Virus record (IMG/VR): IMGVR_UViG_3300047481_002822
Location: 1-33,900 of that record
DNA from: a virus
DNA: 33,900 nucleotides
Strand: one strand, 5' to 3'
The notes beneath the pieces are model-generated. The model did no database searches, had not been told where the DNA came from, and saw only the letters and a program-made list of their open reading frames with translations. Position 1 is the first letter of the stretch. Each line of letters starts with the position of its first letter. Of the stretch, positions 1-6,314 are shown piece by piece. Made by a program: the position numbers and the translations under genes.

Positions 1-267
1 GCCGTACAGGTGACCGAAGACGAGGTGGTAGTACTCGTGGGTGAGGACGCCACGTACCTCCCACTGCGACAGCTTCGAGAAGAAGTCCGGATTCCACAGG
101 AGGGTGAGTTCGTCGGTCTTCTCGTTGTAAGCCACAGCAGCAGTGGGAAGCTGCTTCGTCGGCGACTTGTGGATGTGCCGGCTCAGCTCCGCGAAGAACG
201 GATTGTCCTGGAGGAAGCTGATCAGGTGCCGGTCGAGGTTGAAGTCGGTTTCACAGTTTTCGTACAT
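1..267 (-). CDS. VWA-like metallopeptidase, N-terminal part (cut by window edge)
   Basis: The first 89 codons of a gene that runs off the left edge. The reading frame starts at ATG 267 and stays open to base 1. The product contains NPFFAEL near residue 20, PTAAVAYN near 46-53, WNPDF near 62, and then a zinc-peptidase motif HEYYHLVFGH (HExxHxxxxH) near residues 78-87. This order matches the N-terminal metallopeptidase domain of the DUF2201/VWA-like proteins, which usually pair with MoxR AAA ATPases; such an ATPase lies at 27228..28349. A promoter with a 6-nt gap to the ATG precedes it, so the gene looks leaderless. The C-terminal half cannot be seen, so the VWA domain is inferred. Confidence 0.72.
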   Translation of the reverse strand, partial: MYENCETDFNLDRHLISFLQDNPFFAELSRHIHKSPTKQLPTAAVAYNEKTDELTLLWNPDFFSKLSQWEVRGVLTHEYYHLVFGHLYG

Positions 268-273
268 GGTAAC

Positions 274-302
274 ATCCTATCACATCGTGGAGGCACATTG
301 CA
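274..302 (-). promoter_or_regulatory. Promoter of the metallopeptidase gene (-35 TGCAAT, -10 TAGGAT)
   Basis: On the - strand, TGCAAT (297-302), a 17-nt spacer, TAGGAT (274-279), then exactly 6 nt to the ATG at 267. It belongs to the window-wide promoter family and predicts a transcript that starts at the A of the ATG. Confidence 0.7.
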
Positions 303-338
303 TCCAGAACGAGGAATAAATATTCAGGAGATCTCCAC

Positions 339-1148
339 CTACATGGGATCCGCACAGCAACGAAGTCCCTGTTGATAGAAGGCAAAAGATTCATTGTGGA
401 TCCTCGTGGAAGGTCGGCACCGAGTGCGTACCACGGACCAGTACCCACCTTTCAGGATAGACCGATAACCAGACTTCCGAGTGGAACTTGTCCATTCATC
501 CACGTTACCTGTCATGTCGTGTACCCCGAACGGGCTCACACACCTCTCCATCGTTCCGCTAGGAACTCCCTGCCACAACCGGAGAAGCTCCTCTCCGCGC
601 TTCGATGGATTCTGTAGCGCATCAACATCAGGTGCGATCCACTTGTGATCGATGTTGCAGGCCGTTGCATCCCGCTCGTAACCGTAGGGATACGGTAACC
701 CTTCCTCACCTTCGCAGGCGAATGTCCACTCCTCCTCGGTGCACAGGCGCTTTCCTTCATGTTCGCACGTTCTCTTCGCGGAGTACCAGTCGATGAACAC
801 CACGGGTGTGGCCCCCACCTCGTTCGGAAACTCATACGTATCCATGCAGAAGTCCATCTGGTGGCGTTTTCCTTTTAGGCCATCGGTAACCTTGAGCCAT
901 TTCTCCCGATTAAACCTGGCGCACCTGGCGGGGAACTGGGTGGAGATCCACTCGTCGCAGGTGGCATCCTGTAGCACCTCCACTATATCGGATCCTGCAG
1001 GAAGTGCCGCACCTCGTACACGCATGGTGCCACCCGGGCAACTCTTTGCCCGTAGAAACTCTAAATCATTTGGATCGGGATCCGTGAGCAGGAATGCCCC
1101 CGTGAGCAGGAAACCGACAGAACCCTTCGCAATCGTGGAAATCAACAT
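339..1148 (-). CDS. Formylglycine-generating-enzyme-like (SUMF1/FGE-sulfatase) protein, probably exported
   Basis: 269 aa from an ATG with a strong Shine-Dalgarno (GGAGGAGTGAATG). Residues 5-21 are hydrophobic and resemble a signal peptide or anchor. The body shows the FGE-sulfatase fold signature in order: a substrate-side segment with paired Cys, TPVVFIDWYSAKRTCEH, GKRLCTEEEWTFACEG, YPYG, DMTGNVDEWT, KGGYWS, and a C-terminal GLRCC. The family contains formylglycine-generating enzymes but also many non-catalytic or lectin-like relatives. The two-Cys copper site of true FGE cannot be confirmed here, so enzyme activity is uncertain. It is the last gene of the ligase operon (promoter at 3711..3739). 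Such proteins are rare in phages; a surface or lectin-like role is as likely as sulfatase maturation. Confidence 0.8.
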   Translation of the reverse strand: MLISTIAKGSVGFLLTGAFLLTDPDPNDLEFLRAKSCPGGTMRVRGAALPAGSDIVEVLQDATCDEWISTQFPARCARFNREKWLKVTDGLKGKRHQMDFCMDTYEFPNEVGATPVVFIDWYSAKRTCEHEGKRLCTEEEWTFACEGEEGLPYPYGYERDATACNIDHKWIAPDVDALQNPSKRGEELLRLWQGVPSGTMERCVSPFGVHDMTGNVDEWTSSTRKSGYRSILKGGYWSVVRTRCRPSTRIHNESFAFYQQGLRCCADPM

Positions 1149-1178
1149 TCACTCCTCCTCTGGAAATGCATCCTTCAT

Positions 1179-1580
1179 TCATCGTGGCCGCCCGTTGGGG
1201 CGAAAGATGGGCTCGCACACCTTTCCGAAGAAGGCCAACTGCCATTCCCTCCAGGCGGAGAAGAGATCGGCCCCCGCTTCATCAACCACGGGAGCGAGCT
1301 GGTGGCCTGCATAGGAAGCTCGGTAGTGCTTGCCCGTTGAAATAAACTCCATTGGATCATCCGCGATCCACTCCCTAGTTTCGAGGCCCATCCTGTTGAA
1401 GTTGTAATCCACGATCACGAGGAGGCGTGTGATGAGTTCCCGCTTGTCGATCCGCCCCGCCATGAAATCCATTGCATCGTGGACGGAAACCACCTGATCC
1501 CCCGGCGCGAATTCGTAATCCGGGAAACCACCCGGTAGGTTTGGTTTCGGGTACTTCTCCTTCGGATCACTGCATCCCAT
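1179..1580 (-). CDS. Hypothetical phage protein, 133 aa
   Basis: Not recognised. The ATG at 1580 overlaps the last codons of the ligase C-terminal gene (stop at 1567-1569), so the two are translationally coupled. The product is acidic and aromatic, with HDAMDFMAGRIDKRELITRL near residues 34-53 and two or three Trp in its C-terminal half. Residues 2-4 (GCS) follow the start directly and do not form a lipobox. It lies between the ligase and the FGE-like gene in the same transcription unit. Confidence 0.75.
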   Translation of the reverse strand: MGCSDPKEKYPKPNLPGGFPDYEFAPGDQVVSVHDAMDFMAGRIDKRELITRLLVIVDYNFNRMGLETREWIADDPMEFISTGKHYRASYAGHQLAPVVDEAGADLFSAWREWQLAFFGKVCEPIFRPNGRPR

Positions 1581-2193
1581 CGAGGTACGCCTCCCCTGCC
1601 GCGATCACCTTGGGATCCACATCACGTGGATCGCGAACTCGACAGAACACGGGGAATCGCACCTTGCCCTCGCTCGTGAGGCCATCGGGGGTGAGGGGAT
1701 CGGGCTGGCCCTCCACCTCCACGATCTTGCCAATCCACGAATCGGGATCGATGGAGATCTCCGCACGGATCTTGTCGTTGTAACCACCACCCACCTTCGT
1801 CACCACACCGTTGGGCATCACCACGAGGAATCCACCCCACAGGCCTTCACGCTTGGAACCACGGTTGCCCTCATAGTGGCCCACGATCACCCCCTCATAG
1901 GTGCTCACTGGCTTCAACTTCATCACCGAATCGGAGCGCTTGAAGATGTAGGGAGAACCGAGCTTCTTCACCATGATGCCCTCGAAGCCACCCTCGATGG
2001 CCTTACCGTAGGCCTTGAAGAGGGTATCCTGATCCTTCGCGGTGATGCCGCCAACCTGAACCACATGGTCAGATCCGACCTGCTCCACCAATTCCTTGAC
2101 GAGTTCGAGGCGGTCCTCAAGGGGAGAATCGTTGGCCTGATCGCGCCAATCATCGAACACCATCGCATCGAACACATGAAAATTAATAGCCAT
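1567..2193 (-). CDS. ATP-dependent DNA ligase, C-terminal fragment of a split gene
   Basis: 208 aa from ATG 2193. It begins inside the adenylylation domain at FHVFDAMVFDDW (residues 5-16, motif IIIa), then has motif IV EGIMVKK (71-77) and motif V MKLKP (91-95), followed by an OB-fold region (about 96-208). It lacks the nucleotidyl lysine, which is on the separate upstream gene 2984..3703. Together the two parts make about 447 aa, close to the T4-type ligase length. An open TTG at 2211 would add six residues, but MAINFHVFD is the natural junction. Its first four or five codons are AT-rich like the inserted endonuclease; then the gene returns to GC-ending codons. Function needs association of the two chains, which is inferred. 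Confidence 0.9.
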   Translation of the reverse strand: MAINFHVFDAMVFDDWRDQANDSPLEDRLELVKELVEQVGSDHVVQVGGITAKDQDTLFKAYGKAIEGGFEGIMVKKLGSPYIFKRSDSVMKLKPVSTYEGVIVGHYEGNRGSKREGLWGGFLVVMPNGVVTKVGGGYNDKIRAEISIDPDSWIGKIVEVEGQPDPLTPDGLTSEGKVRFPVFCRVRDPRDVDPKVIAAGEAYLDGMQ

Positions 2194-2200
2194 AGCTTTC

Positions 2201-2926
2201 TTATACCTCAATATGCTTCCAGGTTACACCGGATACGATCTTAAAAATCGCATTGTATCCTTGCTGATATTTCTCGCAAAGAAGATTTACAGCATTTGTT
2301 TTATTGCAAGAATCACGTAAGATCGCGTATTCTTTTTTGATCTGGCGAACCGATTCATCGTTCAGAGTTGTTCGCCAGCAATTTTCGCCTCTTTGAGGCG
2401 AAATTCTACCAGTGTTAGAAATCGCAGCTTTCATGCGCATTTCTTTCTTTTTGGAATCAGGCATATTGCGAAGAGATTCTCTAATCTTTTCAGAAACTGC
2501 TTTTACGAAGTTCGGATCATTCATCCGAATCTTTGCTCGTTTTGAAATACCTTCAGCAATTTCCGGGTGATCTCGGTGTGTTCTCTTAAGCCCATCAGAA
2601 ATATTTTTCTTTTGTTCATCTGTGGGAACCCAGCCAGCTGCGCCATCACCCCCGATTGTGAAGTTGCATGCAACTTCTTTATCTGCAAGATCATCATGAT
2701 AAAACGTATGATGTTCTTTGATCATCAAAATTTCTTGATCAAAACATTCTTTTTCAGATGTTGATGAGAAAACAACTTCTCTTCTGAGGCCAAATGTTTT
2801 TCGAATGTGCTTGTGTTTCTGATTTCTTTCAGGATTTCTTGTGCGAAATTCATTGCCTTTACCAACGTAAAAGGCTCTTGGAATTTCCTCCGTGGTCCAG
2901 TCAACATAGGTGTGAAAAATTGTCAT
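2201..2926 (-). CDS. GIY-YIG homing endonuclease
   Basis: 241 aa from ATG 2926. The N-terminus carries a divergent GIY-YIG core: TYVDW (6-10) in place of GIY, FYVGKG (19-24) in place of YIG, Arg28, and a downstream Glu near residue 60. Residues about 115-175 hold a NUMOD3-like DNA-binding repeat pattern (SDGLKR, SKRAKI, SEKIRESLR), followed by a possible HTH. The gene is far more AT-rich than its neighbours, a sign of recent arrival. It ends 7 nt before the ligase C-part start. A Shine-Dalgarno AAAGGTGG lies too far upstream (about 17 nt) unless the hairpin at 2927..2940 forms. Confidence 0.85.
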   Translation of the reverse strand: MTIFHTYVDWTTEEIPRAFYVGKGNEFRTRNPERNQKHKHIRKTFGLRREVVFSSTSEKECFDQEILMIKEHHTFYHDDLADKEVACNFTIGGDGAAGWVPTDEQKKNISDGLKRTHRDHPEIAEGISKRAKIRMNDPNFVKAVSEKIRESLRNMPDSKKKEMRMKAAISNTGRISPQRGENCWRTTLNDESVRQIKKEYAILRDSCNKTNAVNLLCEKYQQGYNAIFKIVSGVTWKHIEV

Positions 2927-2940
2927 GCATATAAATATGC
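2927..2940 (-). promoter_or_regulatory. Hairpin between Shine-Dalgarno and ATG of the GIY-YIG endonuclease
   Basis: GCATAT-TT-ATATGC, a perfect 6-bp stem, directly abuts the ATG. The Shine-Dalgarno AAAGGTGG lies just upstream of the hairpin. Folding would bring it next to the start codon, as known for the split ribosome-binding site of T4 gene 25. Confidence 0.45.
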
Positions 2941-2983
2941 ACCACCTTTAGTTTTAGGCAGAGATTGGAACGTAGATATGAAA

Positions 2984-3703
2984 TTACTTCTTTTTAAGAA
3001 CACCTGATGCAGTGCTGTTCCACGTTCCATCCTCATCAAGAAGCTCTCCATCAAGTACAAAGTTGTCCCATGGAGATTTTTCAAGAGCTCGTTTAACTTC
3101 CTGAACACCAGGAGAATCAATGGGAGAACCGCTGCGCGTGAACATCGTGACCTCACCGTTGCGCTTGATCGCGATGCAACGGAGACCATCGAGCTTCGGT
3201 TCGACACGAACAGGATAGGCGACCGGTTCCGCGATCACGATGCCCTTGCCTGCCTCGTGGCGAGACTCGAGAGATTCCGCGAGCTGAACAGAGAACTTGG
3301 CGATTGCACCAGGCCAGGTCTTGTCGACCAGGGATTCCGAAGCACCTACACGAAGGTTGCGGAGGAGGATGCGGGTGCACCACTTGGCCTGACGTGCATC
3401 GAGGCCGGTGAAGAACGATTCTACGGCAGCTTTGGCAGCATTACCCGTGAGCTTACGGGTGGCGAGGTCGTTGTGGAGGAGATCGAGGAAGGACATGATC
3501 GCCCCGTCGTCCGAGACCGTCGCCGCGGGGAGCGGCTTTGGAGCCTTGAACTTGTTGACGTAGAAGTTGGTGTAGGGATCGCCGACTGCGACGAAGACCT
3601 GCTTCAGCAGCTTCTTGCTGGTGTTTCGTCGGAGGACTTCTTCCTTGAAGAGACGGGAGTTGTCAGATTCCAGGGATTCGAGGATGTCAATGACGGATTC
3701 CAT
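2984..3703 (-). CDS. ATP-dependent DNA ligase, N-terminal fragment of a split gene
   Basis: 239 aa from ATG 3703; GTG codons at 3709 and 3712 are alternatives, but the promoter places the transcript start close to this ATG. Residues 1-150 form the helical N-terminal domain of T4-type ligases (RILLRNLRVGA near 111-121). Motif I is EPKLDGLR with the adenylated lysine at K170; TRSG follows, and motif III is VLDGELLDEDG near 215-225. The chain ends at SGVLKKK where the endonuclease is inserted; the next codon is TAA. Codons from about 3130 down to 2984 end mostly in A/T, unlike the rest of the gene, suggesting co-conversion from a donor. Motifs IIIa-V are on the downstream gene 1567..2193. Confidence 0.9.
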   Translation of the reverse strand: MESVIDILESLESDNSRLFKEEVLRRNTSKKLLKQVFVAVGDPYTNFYVNKFKAPKPLPAATVSDDGAIMSFLDLLHNDLATRKLTGNAAKAAVESFFTGLDARQAKWCTRILLRNLRVGASESLVDKTWPGAIAKFSVQLAESLESRHEAGKGIVIAEPVAYPVRVEPKLDGLRCIAIKRNGEVTMFTRSGSPIDSPGVQEVKRALEKSPWDNFVLDGELLDEDGTWNSTASGVLKKK

Positions 3704-3710
3704 GTTCACC

Positions 3711-3739
3711 ACTATACACTCTTCAGGTGGGACTTTGCA
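3711..3739 (-). promoter_or_regulatory. Promoter of the ligase operon (-35 TGCAAA, -10 TATAGT)
   Basis: TGCAAA (3734-3739), 17-nt spacer, TATAGT (3711-3716), 7 nt to ATG 3703. The -35 box directly abuts the stop codon of the upstream gene (3740-3742). Confidence 0.75.
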
Positions 3740-4468
3740 TTAGCCGATGCGTTTGATTGCACACAGGTACAGAGGATTCTCGGGGATCGTGACTGAATAC
3801 TTCTTGTATTTGGGAGACCGACCGGACCCGTCGTTGAGATCGAACTCGTACTTGCCAGGTTCCACTTTGATCTTAGAGAATCTCTCGCGATCAAACGTCC
3901 TCCCTTTGCCGCCGAGTCGCAATCCTCGGCGAAGCTCTGGCATCTGCCATCGGATGTGCTTGCTGATCTCGTCACACGCAGCGTCGTATTTTCTCTTCAG
4001 ATCTCTGGCGATTCTTTCGTCATTGTTGAGGATCTGAATCTGGATGGGATATCCCGCCATCTCGTGGATTTCGCCCATCATCGCCGCGAGCGCAGACAGA
4101 CATTGAGCGCGCTCGACCATTTCTGCGACGTTTGCGTTCCATCTGGAAGAAACTCCGGACGTCATCTTCAACTGATAGACCTTCCAGACATTTCCCATAG
4201 GATCTGTCTTTTCAGTTTCGTCCGTAGTCCACCGAAGCGTGACGTCTGCGACAGCCTGATAGTATCTGTCAGATACGGTGTTCTGCAGTCTGAGATCCAG
4301 TCTGATCTCCTTGTCGTCAGGATTGTCAGCGAGGAACAGCTTGCTGAGATCCTCGTACTTTGGTTTGTCGAGGAACTTACAGACTTCGTGCTGCAAGATC
4401 TTCTGGATCACTAAGCGTGAAATGATCTTCTTCGTGTCTTGACGACTATTTTCCGCTGTAGTACTCAT
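3740..4468 (-). CDS. Hypothetical protein, 242 aa
   Basis: Not recognised. ATG 4468 (MSTTAEN) is preceded by GGGAGATGAGAAGC; the frame is open further upstream but would overlap the Cys-rich peptide gene. The protein is soluble and charged, without signal peptide. Visible segments are a helical N-terminus (IISRLVIQKILQHEVCKFL), a central YQLKMTSGVSSRWNANVAEM, an alanine/methionine-rich helix (CLSALAAMMGEIHEMA), and a basic C-terminal part (RRGLRLGGKGRTFDRERF). No catalytic motif is evident. It ends immediately before the ligase promoter. Confidence 0.75.
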   Translation of the reverse strand: MSTTAENSRQDTKKIISRLVIQKILQHEVCKFLDKPKYEDLSKLFLADNPDDKEIRLDLRLQNTVSDRYYQAVADVTLRWTTDETEKTDPMGNVWKVYQLKMTSGVSSRWNANVAEMVERAQCLSALAAMMGEIHEMAGYPIQIQILNNDERIARDLKRKYDAACDEISKHIRWQMPELRRGLRLGGKGRTFDRERFSKIKVEPGKYEFDLNDGSGRSPKYKKYSVTIPENPLYLCAIKRIG

Positions 4469-4475
4469 GTGCTTC

Positions 4476-4682
4476 TCATCTCCCAGTCGCAGCATAGCAT
4501 CGGATTTTCGTATCCTTGTCCTTGATGAAACCGCACCACGATGCACTGCCTGTAGAAGTGGCATAACACATCATGCGGGTGTCGTGATCGCCAATCAAGG
4601 CACACGAAGCTGTACTTGCAGTTGCGTTGCTGCTAAAAATCATGACCAGAAGGAGAACGAAATTCCTCATGGTCATGATCAT
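4476..4682 (-). CDS. Small exported Cys-rich protein with duplicated motif
   Basis: 68 aa from ATG 4682; ATGs at 4676 and 4670 are alternatives. A signal peptide (MRNFVLLLVMIFSSNATAS) precedes a mature part of about 45 residues that contains two copies of a short module, CALIGDHDTRMMCYA and CGFIKDKDTKIRCYA, each with two Cys. The Cys pairs suggest disulfides after export. The partner is unknown; it sits directly downstream of a secreted transglycosylase, which suggests a periplasmic or cell-wall role, but this is inference. Confidence 0.65.
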   Translation of the reverse strand: MIMTMRNFVLLLVMIFSSNATASTASCALIGDHDTRMMCYATSTGSASWCGFIKDKDTKIRCYAATGR

Positions 4683-4690
4683 AAAACGCC

Positions 4691-4710
4691 TGTGTGCTAA
4701 TTTGCACACA
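4691..4710. repeat. Perfect hairpin upstream of the Cys-rich peptide
   Basis: TGTGTGC-TAATTT-GCACACA: 7-bp stem, 6-nt loop, located between the transglycosylase stop (4720) and the peptide start (4682). It has no U-run on the - strand and could tune translation or RNA stability. Confidence 0.4.
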
Positions 4711-4719
4711 CTCCTGTGC

Positions 4720-5295
4720 TTAAAGTTCGCAGCTGTTTGCCTCACGAACGTAGAACGACGATAGACTTGTAAAGTTGCAAGTGAAAATCTTTTGACTGTC
4801 TACACGAGACTTCACATGTGATCTCACTCTCTTGTAAGTAGAGTATTCATGTCGTGCCGCGTACGAACCCTTACTAGGGTCACCAGACGTGTAACATCTG
4901 AATGCAGCAGTTGCTTCAGGTGTCCTCTGCCAACAAGCGTCTAAGACGTGGAGTGCCAGCTTAAGCTGAATCTTTCTGTTGTTGCAAATTTCAGTTCGCT
5001 TGTAGCCCTTCCAGTTAGGACCTCTCATCACCTGACCGAGGCCGACGGATTTGCCGCCGTCTCCTGAGACTTTGCAGTTCTCAACGTCACGTCTGAGTGC
5101 TGATTCTCCTACTGCGATCGCCGCGAGCATAGGCAAAGCATCTTCTTGCTTGAGGTTGCTCTTCAGAGTTCCACTCTGGAATTCATCATTTACGACCGAG
5201 ACCATGTCTTCTGACACAACTCTGAGCCGATCTTGGCTGACGCCGGGCAGTGTTACTTGTAAAGCCAGCATCAGTGCGATAGCTAAATTAGTCAT
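4720..5295 (-). CDS. Secreted lytic transglycosylase-like (SLT) protein
   Basis: 191 aa. The start is ATG 5295 with AAGGAG 11 nt upstream. An N-terminal signal peptide (about residues 1-18) precedes a lysozyme-like fold: AIAVGESAL places the catalytic Glu at E64, and GKSVGLGQVM (about 80-89) is the SLT GLGQ motif. Four Cys follow (ENCKV, ICNN, DACW, RCYTSG), fitting an exported enzyme. It would cleave peptidoglycan glycan strands. A second, unrelated muralytic enzyme is encoded at 8478..9197, so this one may act in entry or in cell-wall remodelling rather than final lysis. Confidence 0.75.
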   Translation of the reverse strand: MTNLAIALMLALQVTLPGVSQDRLRVVSEDMVSVVNDEFQSGTLKSNLKQEDALPMLAAIAVGESALRRDVENCKVSGDGGKSVGLGQVMRGPNWKGYKRTEICNNRKIQLKLALHVLDACWQRTPEATAAFRCYTSGDPSKGSYAARHEYSTYKRVRSHVKSRVDSQKIFTCNFTSLSSFYVREANSCEL

Positions 5296-5413
5296 TATCT
5301 ACATTTCTCCTTGTGAGCTCCCTAAAGACACAGGGTGACTCAAGAGGTCACATTTGTCTCCAAGGAGTCCTCTAACTATACTCGGCGACAAAATTTGTAA
5401 ACCTTGAAGATCA

Positions 5414-5770
5414 TCAGAGATCTTGCGTGGACGTGCTGGTCTTTCTCTTTTTCTTCTTGGGTGTCTCGTCCTGTGGAATTTCTAACGTGTCTTCCTCGGG
5501 GGTCAAAATTTCTGTTGTCGATTCAGGAAGTGGGTTGAGAACAATCACGCCTTCAGTCGGAGATGAGACTTCATGAGTCATGGGTGAACCCATGGCCTTG
5601 TGAAATTGTTCCTCGCTTGGCGGAACTACACCAATGGAAGAGCACCTCTCAACTAGCTTGTCGTAAGTGACAATCCCGGTGTCAACCAAAAATTTTTCCA
5701 GTGTGGACCTCTTCTTCCTCAAGAGGTCAAGGAGAGAGACCCTTGACAGGCTTTTTGTTTGCAGTCTCAT
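5414..5770 (-). CDS. Hypothetical protein, 118 aa, lysine-rich tail
   Basis: Not recognised by function. ATG 5770 has SD GGAAGG. The N-terminal 60 residues are helical and conserved-looking (SRVSLLDLLRKKRSTLEKFL, then VTYDKLVERC). The middle is Pro/Glu/Thr-rich and probably disordered, and the C-terminus is strongly basic (KKKKRK). It follows the HTH gene 5776..6084 with a 5-nt gap and belongs to the sigma operon. The 118-nt interval between it and the transglycosylase (5296..5413) is non-coding. Confidence 0.7.
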   Translation of the reverse strand: MRLQTKSLSRVSLLDLLRKKRSTLEKFLVDTGIVTYDKLVERCSSIGVVPPSEEQFHKAMGSPMTHEVSSPTEGVIVLNPLPESTTEILTPEEDTLEIPQDETPKKKKRKTSTSTQDL

Positions 5771-5775
5771 AAAAG

Positions 5776-6084
5776 TTACCTTCCGATTTGCTGAATATAT
5801 TTGTCTTCAGCCTCTAAAGTGTGTAATATACTACAAATTGCGTTTTGGAACTTCGGCGTCTTGATGATGCTGTCTATCTTGTGTTCTGGGACTTCCACGT
5901 CCCATCCATCGATGATGGCTTCCGCAAATTTTCTCATGACTCTGAGGACGTAGTTTCTTGCAGAAGAATGGTTCATCTTAAAACCAATTTCCGTCATCAT
6001 ATCTGCGATTTCCCTGTAGTTCACGCCTTCATCGAGACCGACGGTAGCGTACTCAGACTTTTTTTCGGAGCTCTTCTTATTCAT
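5776..6084 (-). CDS. Small HTH protein resembling sigma region 4.2
   Basis: 102 aa. ATG 6084 has SD GGAAGG 9 nt upstream. The N-terminal half contains NYREIADMMTEIG followed by MNHSSARNYVLRVMRKFAEA, the helix-turn-helix layout of sigma region 4.2 (xxEIAxxx...S..RxxxxxAxxKL). The rest is an acidic helical tail. It lies two genes downstream of a sigma factor that has no region 4.2, so it may supply the -35-binding or flap-binding part in trans; this is inference. Alternatively it is an independent DNA-binding regulator. Confidence 0.65.
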   Translation of the reverse strand: MNKKSSEKKSEYATVGLDEGVNYREIADMMTEIGFKMNHSSARNYVLRVMRKFAEAIIDGWDVEVPEHKIDSIIKTPKFQNAICSILHTLEAEDKYIQQIGR

Positions 6085-6310
6085 TTTTCAAATTCCTTCC
6101 GAGACCTTGACGAAAGCTTAAAGGTGAGAACCTCATGCTCTGTAGACTCTCAAGTCTTGTGTTTAAGTCCTGCTCGAAGCCTACTTTGTCTTCGAGCAGT
6201 TTTTCTTGACCCTGGGAGATGTCTGTAAGGACCTTTTCAATGTTGTCAAGTCTGTACTTAAAGTACAACGATGTTGCCAGCAGCGTGACAAATGAAAAAA
6301 CTTCCAACAT
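6077..6310 (-). CDS. Small membrane protein with coiled-coil
   Basis: 77 aa from ATG 6310 (SD AGG, 7 nt), chosen over an in-frame ATG inside the sigma gene end. One transmembrane helix (residues about 2-17, MLEVFSFVTLLATSLYF) is followed by a charged coiled-coil (LDNIEKVLTDISQGQEKLLED). It overlaps the HTH gene by 8 nt and starts 4 nt after the sigma stop, so the three are translated together. The role is unknown; a membrane-tethered regulator is possible. Confidence 0.65.
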   Translation of the reverse strand: MLEVFSFVTLLATSLYFKYRLDNIEKVLTDISQGQEKLLEDKVGFEQDLNTRLESLQSMRFSPLSFRQGLGRNLKNE

Positions 6311-6314
6311 GTTT

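Larger units (their letters stand above)
2194..2983 (-). mobile_element. Homing-endonuclease insertion splitting the DNA ligase gene
   Basis: About 790 nt of AT-rich DNA separates the end of the ligase N-part (stop just after SGVLKKK) from the start of the C-part (MAINFHVFD). Within the ligase alignment the two ends nearly touch. Only 57 nt before and 7 nt after the endonuclease gene are non-coding, too little for a group I intron core outside the ORF, and no intein motifs are present. The arrangement is therefore a gene-in-pieces, as described for T4-like phage Aeh1 nrdA split by mobE. Confidence 0.8.

Noticed and set aside
10-375. Open + strand frame of 121 codons at the left edge
   Set aside because: It is antisense to the metallopeptidase frame with HEYYHLVFGH and the promoter at 274..302, both on the - strand.
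2930-2937. TATAAATA, identical to the T4 late promoter box
   Set aside because: It lies in the hairpin before the endonuclease and points to the + strand, where no gene follows.
2194-2983. Group I intron or intein in the ligase
   Set aside because: Too little non-coding sequence for an intron core, a stop codon ends the N-part, and no intein splicing motifs are present.
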